Shown in pieces: positions 1 through 10,177 of a stretch of 64,000 nt of DNA. The notes under the pieces are model-generated. The model saw only the letters and a list, made by a program, of their open reading frames with translations. It ran no database searches and was not told where the DNA came from. Location of the stretch: assembly GCA_008704415.1 (NCBI GenBank), contig VXIS01000081.1:88374-152373 (forward strand), in the 5' to 3' direction. Position 1 is the stretch's first letter; every line of letters begins with the position of its first letter. Both the position numbers and the translations under genes were made by a program. Source of the DNA: Sphaerosporella brunnea (Eukaryota > Ascomycota > Pezizomycetes > Pezizales > Pyronemataceae).

Positions 1-155
1 GCGAGCAGTTACACTTGCAGACATGGCAGTCTTCCCAACTGCCACGTCTGTAAGTCACGCCCCGGATCGTGGAAGGCGCAGCCTGTACTGGCTGCAGAAG
101 GTTTTGCTGCCACGGCAGCCTTTGGAGGGCCTTTGATTTAGGTCCTTTTGACCAT

Positions 156-844
156 GTACGTTATTTAGCTTCGATCGATTTTACAGTGTTGGACTAATCA
201 TTCCTCAGGGACCCCCCGCCCTCCTACGGTATCACGGATGGCGGTCTGCCCAACCGCCATCCGTGCAAGTCCCACCACGAATCGTGGAAGGCGCAGCCTG
301 CAGTGGCTGCAGAAGGTTTGCTGCTACGGCAGCGTTGGAGGCGTTTGACTTGGGTCCCTTCGACCATGTACGTTATTTAGCTCCAATCGATTTCACAGTG
401 TTGGACTAATCATTCCTCAGCGACCCCCCGCCCTCCCTACGATATCATGGATGGCAGTCTTCCAAACTGCCAAGTTTGTAAGTCCCGCCACGAATCGTGG
501 AAGGCGCAGCCTGTGCTGGCTGCACAAGGTTTTGCTGCTACGGCAGCCTTTGGAGGGCCTTCGATTTAGGTCCTTTTGACCATGTACGTTATTTAGCTTC
601 AATCTATTTCACAGTGTTGAACTAATCATTTCCTCAGGGACCCCTCGCCCCCCCCTCCGGTATCACGGATGGCGGTCTGCCCAACCGCCATCTGTGCAAG
701 TCCCGCCACGAATCGTGGCAGGGTGCAGCCTACAGTGGCTGCAGAAGGTTTTCCTGCTATGGAAGTCTCTGGAGGGCACCCCTTCGACCATGTAAGTGAT
801 TTGCTTTCAATCTATGTTATGGTGCTAGACTAATATTCCGACAG
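156..844 (+). repeat. Tandem units each holding an intron-like block
   Basis: About four units of 208-218 bp. Each has an exon-like block of 154-163 nt, beginning GGACCCC and ending CGACCAT or TGACCAT, followed by an intron-like block: 156-208, 368-420, 584-637 and 792-844 (53-54 nt). These blocks have GTACGT or GTAAGT donors, a GGACTAATC-type branch site and CTCAG or ACAG acceptors. The block 209-367 is open for 53 codons in one frame and 638-791 is open in another. The copy at 421-583 has an extra C and shifts frame, so the array as a whole does not give one consistent protein. It looks like a decayed gene that grew by exon+intron duplication. A fifth, partial copy follows at about 870-960. 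Direction is inferred from the splice signals only. Confidence 0.55.
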
Positions 845-949
845 GAGTCCCCTCCGTAGGGCTGGGCTTCGGCCCAAATATCCTGACGATGCCTGCAAGG
901 CCGCCCACGAATCGTGGAAGGGGCGCAGCCTGCACTACCTGCAATAAGT

Positions 950-1980
950 TTTATTGCTACGTGGAAGGGCGCAGTCTGTTCTACTGCGCCCTTCCACGTG
1001 CAATAAGTTCTATTGCTATGGTAGTTTTTGGAGGGCATTTGCCCTGGACCCATGTGGCGATCCCGGTGGCGTTCTTGATACCATCGGGCTCGTCCAGGGT
1101 GGCGTTCTTGATACCATTGGCGCCTCAAGGGGCGCGGAAGCTATTTTCTTCCTATCAGGACGCTCCGTCGTCTTAGACATAGCCCGGCCAAACCAAACAA
1201 CACCCCGGCTGCTCTCACGTGGAAGGGCGCAGTCTGTTCTACTGCGCCCTTCCACCGGTGGCGTTCTTGATACCTCATCAAGGGTCACGGAAGCTATTTT
1301 CTTCCGATCAGGACGCTCCGTCGTCTTAGACGGAGCCCGGCCAAACCAAACACCACCCCGGCTGTTCTCACGTGGAAGGGCGCAGTCTGTTCTACTGCGC
1401 CCTTCCACCGGTGGCGTTCTTGATACGGACGAGCCCATTGGGCTCGTCAAGGGTCACCAGGAATGGCGGCGCGGCGGCCTGGCTTCCACAAGTACTGGGA
1501 ACCCACCAGCATCAATCGCTGTGGGTTCCCAGGAGGGGTAAAGGCGGCGCGGCTGCCTGAGCTTCGCCAAGCACTGGGAACCCACCAGCATCAATCGCTG
1601 TGGGTTCCCAGGAAGAATGAAGGCGGTCAAACCAAACAACACCCCGGCTGCTCTCACGTGGAAGGGCGCAGTCTGTTCTACTGCGCCCTTCCACCGGTGG
1701 CGTTCTTGATACCATTGAGCTCTCAAGGGTCACCAGGAATGGCGGTGCGGCGGCCTGGCTTCCACAAGTACTGGGAACCCACCAGCATCAATCGCTGTGG
1801 GTTCCCAGGAGGGTGAAGGCGGCGCGGCGGCCTGGCTTCCACAAGTATTCTTGATACGGACGAGCCCATTGGGCTCGTCAAGGGTCACCAGGAATGGTGG
1901 CGCGGCGGCCTGGCTTCCACAAGTACTGGGAACCCACCAGCATCAATCGCTGTGGGTTCCCAGGAGGGGTGAAGGTGGCC
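950..1980. repeat. Mosaic repeat array built of perfect hairpins
   Basis: Several short modules recur in shuffled order. Module A (961-997, 1219-1255, 1372-1408, 1658-1694) is a perfect hairpin with a 15-bp stem (GTGGAAGGGCGCAGT) and a 7-nt loop. Module B (1496-1531, 1575-1610, 1772-1807, 1927-1962) has an 11-bp stem (TGGGAACCCAC) around a 14-nt loop. Module C (1428-1448, 1859-1879) is a 21-bp near-perfect palindrome on GACGAGCCCA. Linking stretches such as GGTGGCGTTCTTGATAC also repeat. A 195-codon open frame at 954-1541 (+) runs through the modules but its peptide only mirrors the DNA repeats, so I do not call it a gene. Confidence 0.8.
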
Positions 1981-2137
1981 TTAAGATGCCTTATACGTTC
2001 TTTTAGAGACGCCAAGGGCGGCGTGGTGGTGCCCGAGGTGCTGCGGCACCCCTGGTATTTCTGCGGAATACCAGGTCGGGCAAGTTGTGGCGGTCGGAGG
2101 AGGAAGACGAGCAGTGGGCGAGGAGGAGGAAGGCTAG

Positions 2138-2446
2138 CAGCACGGGGAGGACGAGGACGATGAGGACCAGGATGAGGACGAGGAGGAGGATGATGAGATC
2201 GAGGATGATGAGGACGAGGAGGAGGATGATGAGATCGAGGATGATGAGGACGAGGAGGAGGATGATGAGATCGAGGATGATGAGGACGAGGAGGAGGACG
2301 AGGAGGAGGATGGAGCCGGTGGAGAAGAAGTAACTGCAGCTGCTTTTCTCGAATTCCGTTATATTTGCTTTTCTCTTTATTATTCTTTGTATGGAGCTTC
2401 ACTACTCCTACGAGTTGGGAATTGGCTTCATGTACGGCCGCCGTGA
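2138..2446 (+). other. Acidic low-complexity open frame, 36-bp repeat
   Basis: An open frame without an ATG follows a possible acceptor (CTAG ending at 2137). It encodes a run of Asp/Glu made of about three copies of a 12-residue unit, DDEIEDDEDEEE (36-bp DNA repeat), then a short hydrophobic tail and a stop at 2444-2446. It could be the last exon of the repeat gene upstream, since acidic tails are common in nuclear proteins. The reverse frame gives only Pro/His/Arg low complexity. No start or complete splice structure is visible, so coding status is uncertain. Confidence 0.3.
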
Positions 2447-2449
2447 CCG

Positions 2450-4050
2450 AATGCAATATGAAGAAGTAAAGATTAACAAATAAAGAAATGACATCGTCCC
2501 GATATACCAAGGGCCCAAAAAGAGGATCTGAGCAAGGCTCCGTGGTGAGAAACACGACATATGTTGACTAAACTGAACGCGGTTTCTCCTTGGTAGGCCG
2601 AATAGCCTTGCTCGCCAGTACACACCGTTCAAACACTGGACCTAGGTGCTTTCCCCTAATGGCCAGTTCAAAAACGTCTACCACGATATCACCAAAAATG
2701 GAGCTTTCCCCAATACCGGTTATACCATGCGAGGAGGATTAGGTTACTGCTGCGTGTGTGAGGTTTTGCGGTTTGTTTGTTTGTAACCAGGTTTACTGTC
2801 TGTGTGCGACCTCTAACGGTGATGACAGACGTCATTTCGTGCAAAATTCGCGGGCATCTGAAGCATTCGCCGTTCGTTTATGTATTTCTCCATTCGATAT
2901 CATGGCTATATAAAGTAGAGCAGATACAAGACGACGTGAAAACATGAAAAAGACACAGGTAGGAAAGCAGCATGAAACTAACAAAGGAAATACGTCTCAT
3001 GGCTGGGCACAGGATGTGTCCCCACGCCCAAGAGCATCGTCGAATGTCGGGATAAAGATCGCTATCGGATATGACGTTTGGAAACGCCGTCACGAGACTG
3101 TTCTGGCGAATCAGAAATGAGGCAAAATTGTGCAAATTTGAACCCTGCGAGTATGAGGATCTGCCATAGTCTAGTTAGGCTGCATGCGGGCATTAAACTT
3201 GACTACACGCACACACACACAGGCTATGTACGGTATGGGCGGCAAGTGGTACCTCGATAAGCCCCTCATGTGGATCAGGAACCCCCTGTATAGGTCTTCA
3301 TCTGCCATCCGCTATCGGGGTTACGTACCTATTCCTTCCCCTTTGCCAAATTGAACATTTCGGAGATCGACAGACCAATTGTGGTGGAGAGCCAGAGCAA
3401 TGCACAGGCAATGATCAACGCCATATTCAATCCTTTGTCGACCGAAGGGTGCCTTAAGAAGATTATAGCCGGTGCCTCAACTTATGCATTCGGACCTATC
3501 TGATGCTTTAAGGTTAGCTACGATGTATAAACACGATCGGTGGACCTGAAATGTGCGGTTGATACCTTTGTCTCCCAGCCTGTTCAGATATGGGATGATA
3601 GAACCAATCACCCCCACGCTTAGAGCACAGGTAAGGATTAGAACCATCCTGTGTCTGCCCTTCGGTGGGGACCCTAAGTGCTCAGTCATAGCGTCCCTCG
3701 CGATATCGACAATGGTTTCCGCCGCGAGTAGTAGTCACCATATAAAGATTGTTTCCGTCGGTTGCGAGTGGCAGCGGTCTCGTTTGCGGTAGACGATTCT
3801 GCAACCAAGAGCATCCATCAAAACAATAGGATTTCCACATGCAATTACCTAGGTACGCACCTACCTAGTGAGCAAAAACCAGCTTAATGGAAGAGTGTGA
3901 TGATAGCATGGGGCATTTCGTATTGGTGTATGATTGGCAAATTCGTTCCATTTTGATTGTGAATGGCAACTGGCGGTGCCAGGCAGCCACGTAGCGATGA
4001 ATGAATGCCCGGTAACATCTTTCCGTCGCAAGAATATGTGGTTGTGGTCG
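2450..4050. other. No gene recognised
   Basis: Only short frames without recognisable domains. A short CA dinucleotide tract lies near 3210-3222. Nothing else is supported. Confidence 0.5.
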
Positions 4051-4062
4051 TGGTTGTTGTGT

Positions 4063-4070
4063 TATATAAG
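4063..4070 (+). promoter_or_regulatory. TATA box (TATATAAG) of the coiled-coil gene
   Basis: TATATAAG lies about 390 bp upstream of the preferred ATG at 4455. A candidate 5'UTR intron starts with the strong donor GTATGT at 4182 and may end at CCCCCAG near 4268, which would explain the distance. Confidence 0.45.
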
Positions 4071-4454
4071 CGTCGTTCGCCACTGCGGGTACAGTTCACA
4101 ATTTTAGCTCTGCTGCGATGCTTGGTGTTATACCGCAGCCATAGGGTTTGAAGAAAGGGCCGTTCGAGTGAACAACTGCGTTGTATGTTTTGGGGGTGGT
4201 GGGGTTCAACCAGTTGTCTCTTGACCTGCTGCCCGCATCTTTTGCCCTTACCCCTCCGCTTCCCCCAGCATGTCGCCTGTGTACAGAAACAACGCCACCA
4301 CCAAGCCTCTCCCCGCAGCATTCCGCCTTTGACTCTGCTGCACCCTGCGAACGCTGGTCCGAGCACATCGCTGCAGAACATTACCAGCTTCCGCCATAAC
4401 AAGTACGCCCCTGCTGCTCGTGCTTTCGAAGTCGAAGGATCTGAACCGGTCGGC

Positions 4455-5225
4455 ATGGACAACCGCGACTCCTCCGCCGCCTACAGCCCCGAAGCTAATG
4501 TTTCCGGCTCCAACTGTGGCCTTGGTCACTCCGCGCCGGCGAACTGCGGTTCCGCTGCTACCCAAACCTCCGGTTTCACCAGCAACGTCGAAGTTCGCCA
4601 GTGTCACCAAGACAGCAACGACACCCACCAGGCTGCCGGCGCCTCCGCCGCCAGTTACCGTTCAGCAAACGACGTTTGCATGGCCGAGGCCCGTGGGGTT
4701 GAGCTGGACGAGAAAGCCGCCAAGGCTCCGGAAATCCTCAAGGAACGCCTGAACTCTTTGTACAGAGAAAACCAGGCGCTCAAAGCTTCGATAGCTGATT
4801 TCAAGATCTGCGTGGCGATCAAGGACCAGGCGATTGCCACGGCCCAGGAACAGTTGGCTCGTCAGAAGCAGGAGACGGTGCTTTGGAAATCGTACGCAAA
4901 GGGCCTCCAGCAGAGGATGGGTATGGCTGAGGCGGAGTCGACAGATCCCAAGGAGCGGGAGAGACAGCATTCGACTGAGAGCGGTGGCAGTGAGCGGAAC
5001 CCCCAGGAGCAGCCTATGCACGATTCGGCTGGTACTGAGTATTGGAAGAGGCACGCGTGGAACCTGCATCAGCGGATTTCTGAGCTTGAGTTCGAGTTGG
5101 CTCAGTGCAATGCTGCTGGTGGTCAGGCTGGCGGTAATCCGGCTGGTGGTGGTCAGGACCAGGTTGTGCACCACATCAACAACTACTACTACAACAGTGC
5201 ACCCCCGGGAACCCAGTCCATGTGA
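4455..5225 (+). CDS. Coiled-coil protein of unknown function
   Basis: A 256-residue protein if translation starts at the ATG at 4455 (MDNRDSS). The frame is open back to 4185, but that 5' part overlaps a likely 5'UTR intron (GTATGT donor at 4182), so I prefer the inner start; a longer protein remains possible. The N-terminal third is Ser/Ala/Asn/Gly-rich and probably disordered. A charged heptad-like stretch around residues 80-160 (LKERLNSLYRENQALKAS, then further Gln/Glu/Lys-rich sequence) is predicted coiled coil. A second short helix (residues about 195-222, with RISELEFELAQ) precedes a Gly-rich linker and a Tyr/Asn-rich end (HHINNYYYN). I recognise no catalytic domain. The continuous frame of 347 codons, TATA box and amphipathic segments support a real gene. 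The product may be a structural or oligomerising protein; this is inference. Confidence 0.6.
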   Translation: MDNRDSSAAYSPEANVSGSNCGLGHSAPANCGSAATQTSGFTSNVEVRQCHQDSNDTHQAAGASAASYRSANDVCMAEARGVELDEKAAKAPEILKERLNSLYRENQALKASIADFKICVAIKDQAIATAQEQLARQKQETVLWKSYAKGLQQRMGMAEAESTDPKERERQHSTESGGSERNPQEQPMHDSAGTEYWKRHAWNLHQRISELEFELAQCNAAGGQAGGNPAGGGQDQVVHHINNYYYNSAPPGTQSM

Positions 5226-5229
5226 GGTA

Positions 5230-6469
5230 CTGTTCCTCCGATGGTTTCTACAGAGCGATATTCCATTTTCGGGCGAAGCTGTCGGTTTGTTGTGCTTGCG
5301 GCATAATGGGTTTTGCGTTGTTTGTTCTTTAGCATCTGCGGAATTGGCGGGTTCTGTTGGTGATTGAGAATGATTGCTTGAAATTCATCGGTGTATCTGT
5401 GGTATTTGATGGTCTTTCCGTGCGCGTTGTGTAGTGTGCTGTCGCGATTCACTTGCGGCAACCTATGCTCACCTTTCTTACTTGACTTTGCAACCTCCCG
5501 GTTGCAAAGGATTGAGCGAAGTTGTACCTGGCTGGTTTATTCCTTCATTACTGCCTAACAAATGACGAGAAATCCTCTCTGCTGTGTACAAAAGGGTTCG
5601 TTTTACACACAAAGTAAATAGCCGTGTTCAGCTAGGTATATCCCAACAGAACCTTCCAACACCTTAATTATAAATTATACGAATCCAGCTCCTCTGTCCA
5701 CCAACCCATATATCTTTCAATTCCATGAACTCATCTGTCCAACCAAACTTTTTCAATTGCGTTGTGGCGGAGTTCTTACAGCTCCAATATGGGGCATTTT
5801 TGGCAAAAGCAGAAAACTTTTTTTCTCTGACTGCGCGTGTAACTGAGTATACATAGGGCGGTATTTGACTAACAGCTTCTTCGCAGTTGTAGTTTCCTCC
5901 GCCGTAAGGCGTGCAGAGTACCAAGCACACCCGTGACAGACTTTCTGAAGCCTATACCTTGCTCTTCCTCTGCCAACCGTAATGCTGGTATATTTGTGCG
6001 AAGAATTGTCGCGGCAGAAGCGACTATTCCCCTATAAAACGATGCGAAAAGGAAAGAAAGATGCGAATTCCAGACTTTGTAAACCTATTTCCATGTAATC
6101 CTGCGCGGCACGTTCCTTATGATTACCTTGTCAAGATTTCCGCCTGGAGGAGTATTTCTCATGGGGATTAGCTTACGAAAAGGTGGTCAAGAGGCCGTCG
6201 GCCTGATATCACATCCCTCCAACTCCATGGCATGTCTCAGCCGGTGTAATTACTTCGCATGATCTACTCATATCCATCATTTTCACGACAATTTCAATCT
6301 TTGTTGACGGATGAATCAACGATTTGCTTGCCTTGAAGGGAATACGCAACCTGCCATTTGCAACTCTTCCGCTGTGAAACGCACGCAGGCTCACTCGCCG
6401 GGTGATCGCCGATGATGTCGATCCCGCGAGGCGCGGCAACATCCGGAACTCCGTGTCTGAAATCCGGGG
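5230..6469. other. No gene recognised
   Basis: Short frames only. A minus-strand frame at 5664-5930 has no recognisable domain. The stretch ends at the TA target site of the transposon. Confidence 0.5.
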
Positions 6470-6471
6470 TA

Positions 6472-6497
6472 CTGTAGCGAGCAATGAGGTACGTACG
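6472..6497 (+). repeat. Left terminal inverted repeat of the transposon
   Basis: Begins CTGTAGCGAGCAATGAGG directly after the TA at 6470-6471. It is an exact reverse complement of 10041-10066. Confidence 0.9.
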
Positions 6498-6690
6498 TCA
6501 CCTGTCACCCGGGGGTCTCCGTACGTTATTTTTCGCTGTCACCAAGGGGTCAGTACGATGTTTTCAGACCGTCACCTCTGTGGCACGTGGCGGTGCGCCG
6601 AGTGATACCTTGTGAAAATGCGACGCGAAGCATCCGACGCACGCTTTCTCTTTCTACCCAGCGGCGCCGCGTAACAGTGAACCAAGTTAT

Positions 6691-7242
6691 CTACATTCTA
6701 GAAGCACGCTCATCCGCCCATGCTGCGCCGCTTTCATCCTCCGCCTCTGGTTCCTCCTCATCTAAATAAATGTCGTCCTCTTCAATCTCCCGGTACCTGA
6801 CAGCTCCCCGGCCACCAAAGCGGGTGCTTCTACGAAAGCCCGGAGGCAATTCCACCTCCAAGACTTTTTTCTCTTCGTCCTCTCCTCCTTCCTTATCCTG
6901 AGTAGATACAGCAGCTGATGCATTCCTAGCTACTAAGAGTTGAGCTGCATGGAAGGGGTCTTGTGGAAGCTTGGTTTGAGGAGCAGCCGGGTGTCACGGC
7001 GCGAGTTTGGATGGAGTTTTCCGACTAAGCTACCGGCTTTTACTCTCAATGAAATCGGCTGGAACTCTCAGATCTAAGGCTTCAAAGGATGCTGATTCAT
7101 TTGCTGTTCTCAAATTTACCCCCCCGTTGATGGTTTTCACGTGGTGAGGTTCGGAAGTGGGGGTTGTTTGTGGTGTCGTGATGAGGCTCTGTAGGGGGAC
7201 TCGGTGGGGTGGCTCCGAGCCGAGATTATATTCGGCTACCAC
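6691..7242 (-). pseudogene. Second frame of the transposon, two in-frame stops
   Basis: Read on the minus strand, one frame runs from 7242 to the stop at 6691-6693 but is broken by a TAG after ESKSR and a TGA shortly after TPSKLAP. The first part holds Thr/Pro-rich sequence (PLQSLITTPQTTPTSEPHH), resembling the tail region that follows the catalytic domain in fungal pogo transposases. The last part is strongly acidic (YREIEEDDIYLDEEEPEAED) after a basic patch (FRRSTRFGGRG). It might be a former C-terminal extension of the transposase, a separate accessory frame, or an exon pair with an unseen intron; I found no donor/acceptor pair that restores the phase. Confidence 0.4.
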
Positions 7243-7499
7243 GTGGCGCGGCGCACCGCAGTCACGTGATTGCTATAAGGGGCCTTCGCTTCCGCTTTGT
7301 TGTTTGTTTTCCCTTTCCTCTTTACTGAACCTTCGTATGTCAATCTGAGTACCTTCGTTCCAATCTGAATCCTGACCGTGCGCATCGCGCCTCTTGTCCT
7401 GCCTCTTGTCCTGCCTTTGGATCTTGTCCCAGCTCTCGTTCTTGCCCCCTCTGTACGCGAGTACCTTGGGCCCCTCCAGTCTGTTCTCGACCCTCTCCG

Positions 7500-9828
7500 T
7501 TACACCGGGGGGGTTAAGGCGACCAGTTCGATAACTTCTAACGGGACGTCCTCTTCATCCTCAAGTTCATCATCCTCCTCCTCTTTTTCTAGATGTTCTT
7601 CAACTTCTGCTGCTGAGAGAAGATCGACATTGTTTCCTTGGATGCTCTTGAGAAAACTAACAAGCGTTAGCCTAAAACAACAGAGTAAAGTGAGGCGGAG
7701 CAGCTTGAGGTAGCGGGAAATAATGGGGAAAGCACCAGGTGGGCAGGGGATGATGGGGAGAGTGTCAGGCGGGCAGGGGATGGTGAGGAAAGCGCTAATT
7801 GGGCTGTTAATACATACTCTGATCCACGTTGAGACATGATGAAGACGGATTCAGCACTGGAGATGCATTCCCAGGAAAGGTTAAATGCGCCGACCCGACA
7901 GTTCTTCCAAGCTTTGAGGACAAGTTCTGGACGTGAGTTCAGATAGTCCACAGCCGCCATAACCCATTGCGGGGTCTGATTTCTTAAGGTGGCCAATTTT
8001 GTAGAGAGCTCAAGCTCTTCGACCGGAACATCTCTTGCCAGCTGTGACTGGATTTCCCCGATAAAAAATTTACTTGCTTCTTGCCGAATGATGTGTTTGA
8101 AAACGCGCTGCAACCCCACATCGCACGGTTGGAAAACAGCTGGGCACTCGTCAGTTGTTGGTAATAAAAAGGCGTTGGGACCCCTTACAGGTACAGTTGG
8201 CCGGAACAAATAGCGGAACAATAAACCTGAACTGTCGGAGCCATTCCTGGAGTGCAGTGCTTCGGTGGACCGACCAACAGTCAAAATAAACAATAACCTT
8301 TGCATTTTTGGGCAGGCCATGCTCCGCTATCATACGCTCTCGATAGGGTAATAAAATCTCCTCAAACCACTGTTTAGTAGTGGTAAGATTGCTCCAATGC
8401 TTTGTAGGGTTTAATACAAAGCGGTGTCCCTTTTTCGAAGCTAGGTCACGCTCGCTGTCTTGGTTTAAGGGATCCATGGAAGGTAGCGAAGCTTGGGTTT
8501 TACCTTTATGAACGGACTGGGTAGGAAGAACTGTACCATTCATAGCAGTCGCCAAAACACACGTAAAGGCACGTTTTTCTTCCTTTCCATGCAGAAGGAC
8601 TTGCTTGGAGCCTCGCTCCTCATAAGTCCTTTGTGAACCCCCGGGGACCAACACTACGCCAGTTTGGTCCACATTGACAATGAGACTAGGGTGAATCTTC
8701 TCTTGAAAGACGGTATGAACCAGGCGGAAAAACGCTTTGTCACAGTCAAGCTCCCAATTGGTCGCTAATTTCTGACTGGCTTTAGTTCCAGCACGAACAA
8801 CCCAATTGAGTTCTCGGCGAACGAATCGGCGTACGGTGTGGATTGATAGCTTGGGCGTTAGAGCAGACGTAGATGAGGCTGCCTGCAAAACATGCGGATA
8901 CTTCTGTTGAACGAAGCCGAGAATGATGTTCCTTGCAATGGAAGCGTTTACTGGTAATCCCAGCTTTCGTAAAGCTCGTAGCGCATGGGTTACGTCTGCA
9001 ACGAGCTGAGGTTCTTCGTCCAAAAGTAAAGCCTTGCCAGAATCTATCTCAGTTAGCTTATGTAGCTAGACAGAGGGTCGTTAGTTGTATACTCTTCTTC
9101 CAGCACAATCCGTCCTCAGTGGTAGATATAACTGCATCCGTCCAACGTCGTGAGACTTGAAATTTCAAGATCCATCCGGAGACGGTGCTACGACGAAGAG
9201 AATTATACGTGCCAGTGGTCCGATATCTCTGTTGAAGGTCGTCCACAATCCTTTGAGGATAAAACCCAACACGTCGGGCAGAAGCATCAATGGCGGGCCA
9301 TAATAATGGATGGAACCAGTTGATACGCTTTACTGGCGGTTGTGCATACGTAGGGTTAATAAGGTTTCCATCTTCATCACGCAGAGTTTTTGCTGTAACA
9401 CGCTGCCGTTTTTTGCGCTGAGCATTGGTTAACGCCGAGAGCGACTCTCCAGTCATCGTTGTTTGAACGTCGTTCGGAAGCTGGATAACCTTGATGAGTT
9501 TACCTACAGCAACGTCTGTTAGTGAGTACAAAAAAATCAAGTTGGCCACCCTTTCTATACCATCTGCATCTCGGATACCATCTTGTATTTGTTGTGCCTT
9601 TTTTTTTGCGTGGGTTTTCTTTTTGACTTCGGCATTTCGTTTTCTCTTCAGCTGCTTCTGGGCCTCTGCAGCTTCCTGTGCAATATGGGGTGGATGTTCT
9701 ATAGCCCAAGCAACTGCAGCATCCGCGGTAGCTTTCTCCATTTGCCGCTGCCAAATTTGCCTCTCAACTGGAGCAAAAAAGTCTTGGATCGATAACTGAT
9801 CACCTTCTGGCTTGGAAAGAACCGCCAT
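7500..9828 (-). CDS. DDE_1 superfamily transposase (4 exons)
   Basis: Join on the complement of 9093-9828, 9044 excluded, 8189-9043, 7818-8139 and 7500-7671, giving 694 residues. Introns: 9044-9092 and 8140-8188 (both 49 nt), and 7672-7817 (146 nt, GTATGT donor, TTTTAG acceptor). Start ATG at 9828 (MAVLSKPEGD). The N-terminal third is Lys/Arg-rich and helical. The catalytic core shows the first Asp in NVDQTGV, the second in YFDCWSVH, and the third in FQPCDVGLQRVFK. The third motif appears only after the 8140-8188 intron is removed, which also restores the family motif PANCTS. Spacing between the second and third Asp gives a DD36D triad, matching pogo/Fot-type enzymes. The last exon is acidic (EKEEEDDELEDEED). 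It would cut and paste its own element by binding the inverted repeats. If the last intron is not spliced, the protein would end at 7667 instead (687 residues). No frameshift or internal stop is seen. Confidence 0.85.
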
Positions 9829-10040
9829 AGTGGGTAAACAGGAAAATAAGGTTAACGGGTTTCGCTGTTGAAGTTCGGACGTTGGCAGATCAAGTGCTAT
9901 CGAGCGCGGGCCAAGTGGTTGAAAAATTTGCAAGTCACCGCACTATTCACCAGCCACAGTCACCAGCCCCCCGGTACGTTGTTCCCGGAGCATCACCACC
10001 CCCCCTGTACGTTGTTCCCGGAGCGTCACCTCCGGGTCTC

Positions 10041-10066
10041 CGTACGTACCTCATTGCTCGCTACAG
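10041..10066 (-). repeat. Right terminal inverted repeat of the transposon
   Basis: Exact reverse complement of the left repeat and followed by TA at 10067-10068. It lies 112 bp upstream of the DOPA dioxygenase-like start codon. Confidence 0.9.
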
Positions 10067-10177
10067 TATTTGCAAGCGATTTGAAATGCAGGACCCTGCA
10101 GCGATCGAGATTCCTGGATACAAATGGCCCGCGCCACCGTCGCGTGGTAAATCAGAACCCCGCCAAACATCACCGCC

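Larger units (their letters stand above)
6472..10066 (-). mobile_element. Complete pogo/Fot-like (DDE_1) DNA transposon
   Basis: A 3595-bp element bounded by perfect 26-bp terminal inverted repeats at 6472-6497 and 10041-10066 (outer end CTGTAGCGAGCAATGAGG). It is flanked by TA on both sides (6470-6471 and 10067-10068), the target duplication expected of Tc1/mariner-pogo elements. Subterminal sequence carries repeated GTCACC-type motifs; one direct repeat of about 25 bp (GTACGTTGTTCCCGGAGC core) occurs twice just inside the right end. The element carries a spliced transposase on the minus strand and a second, broken minus-strand frame. Identical inverted repeats and an open transposase suggest a recent insertion and possibly current activity. 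Confidence 0.9.

Noticed and set aside
954..1541. 195-codon frame over the hairpin mosaic
   Set aside because: The peptide only reflects the shuffled DNA modules; hairpin stems read in several frames on both strands.
1878..2555. 225-codon minus-strand Pro/His/Arg frame
   Set aside because: Pure reverse reading of the acidic repeat; no gene features.
7378..7713. Plus-strand frame with a poly-Ser run
   Set aside because: It is the reverse of the acidic last exon of the transposase, where Glu/Asp codons read as Ser on the other strand.
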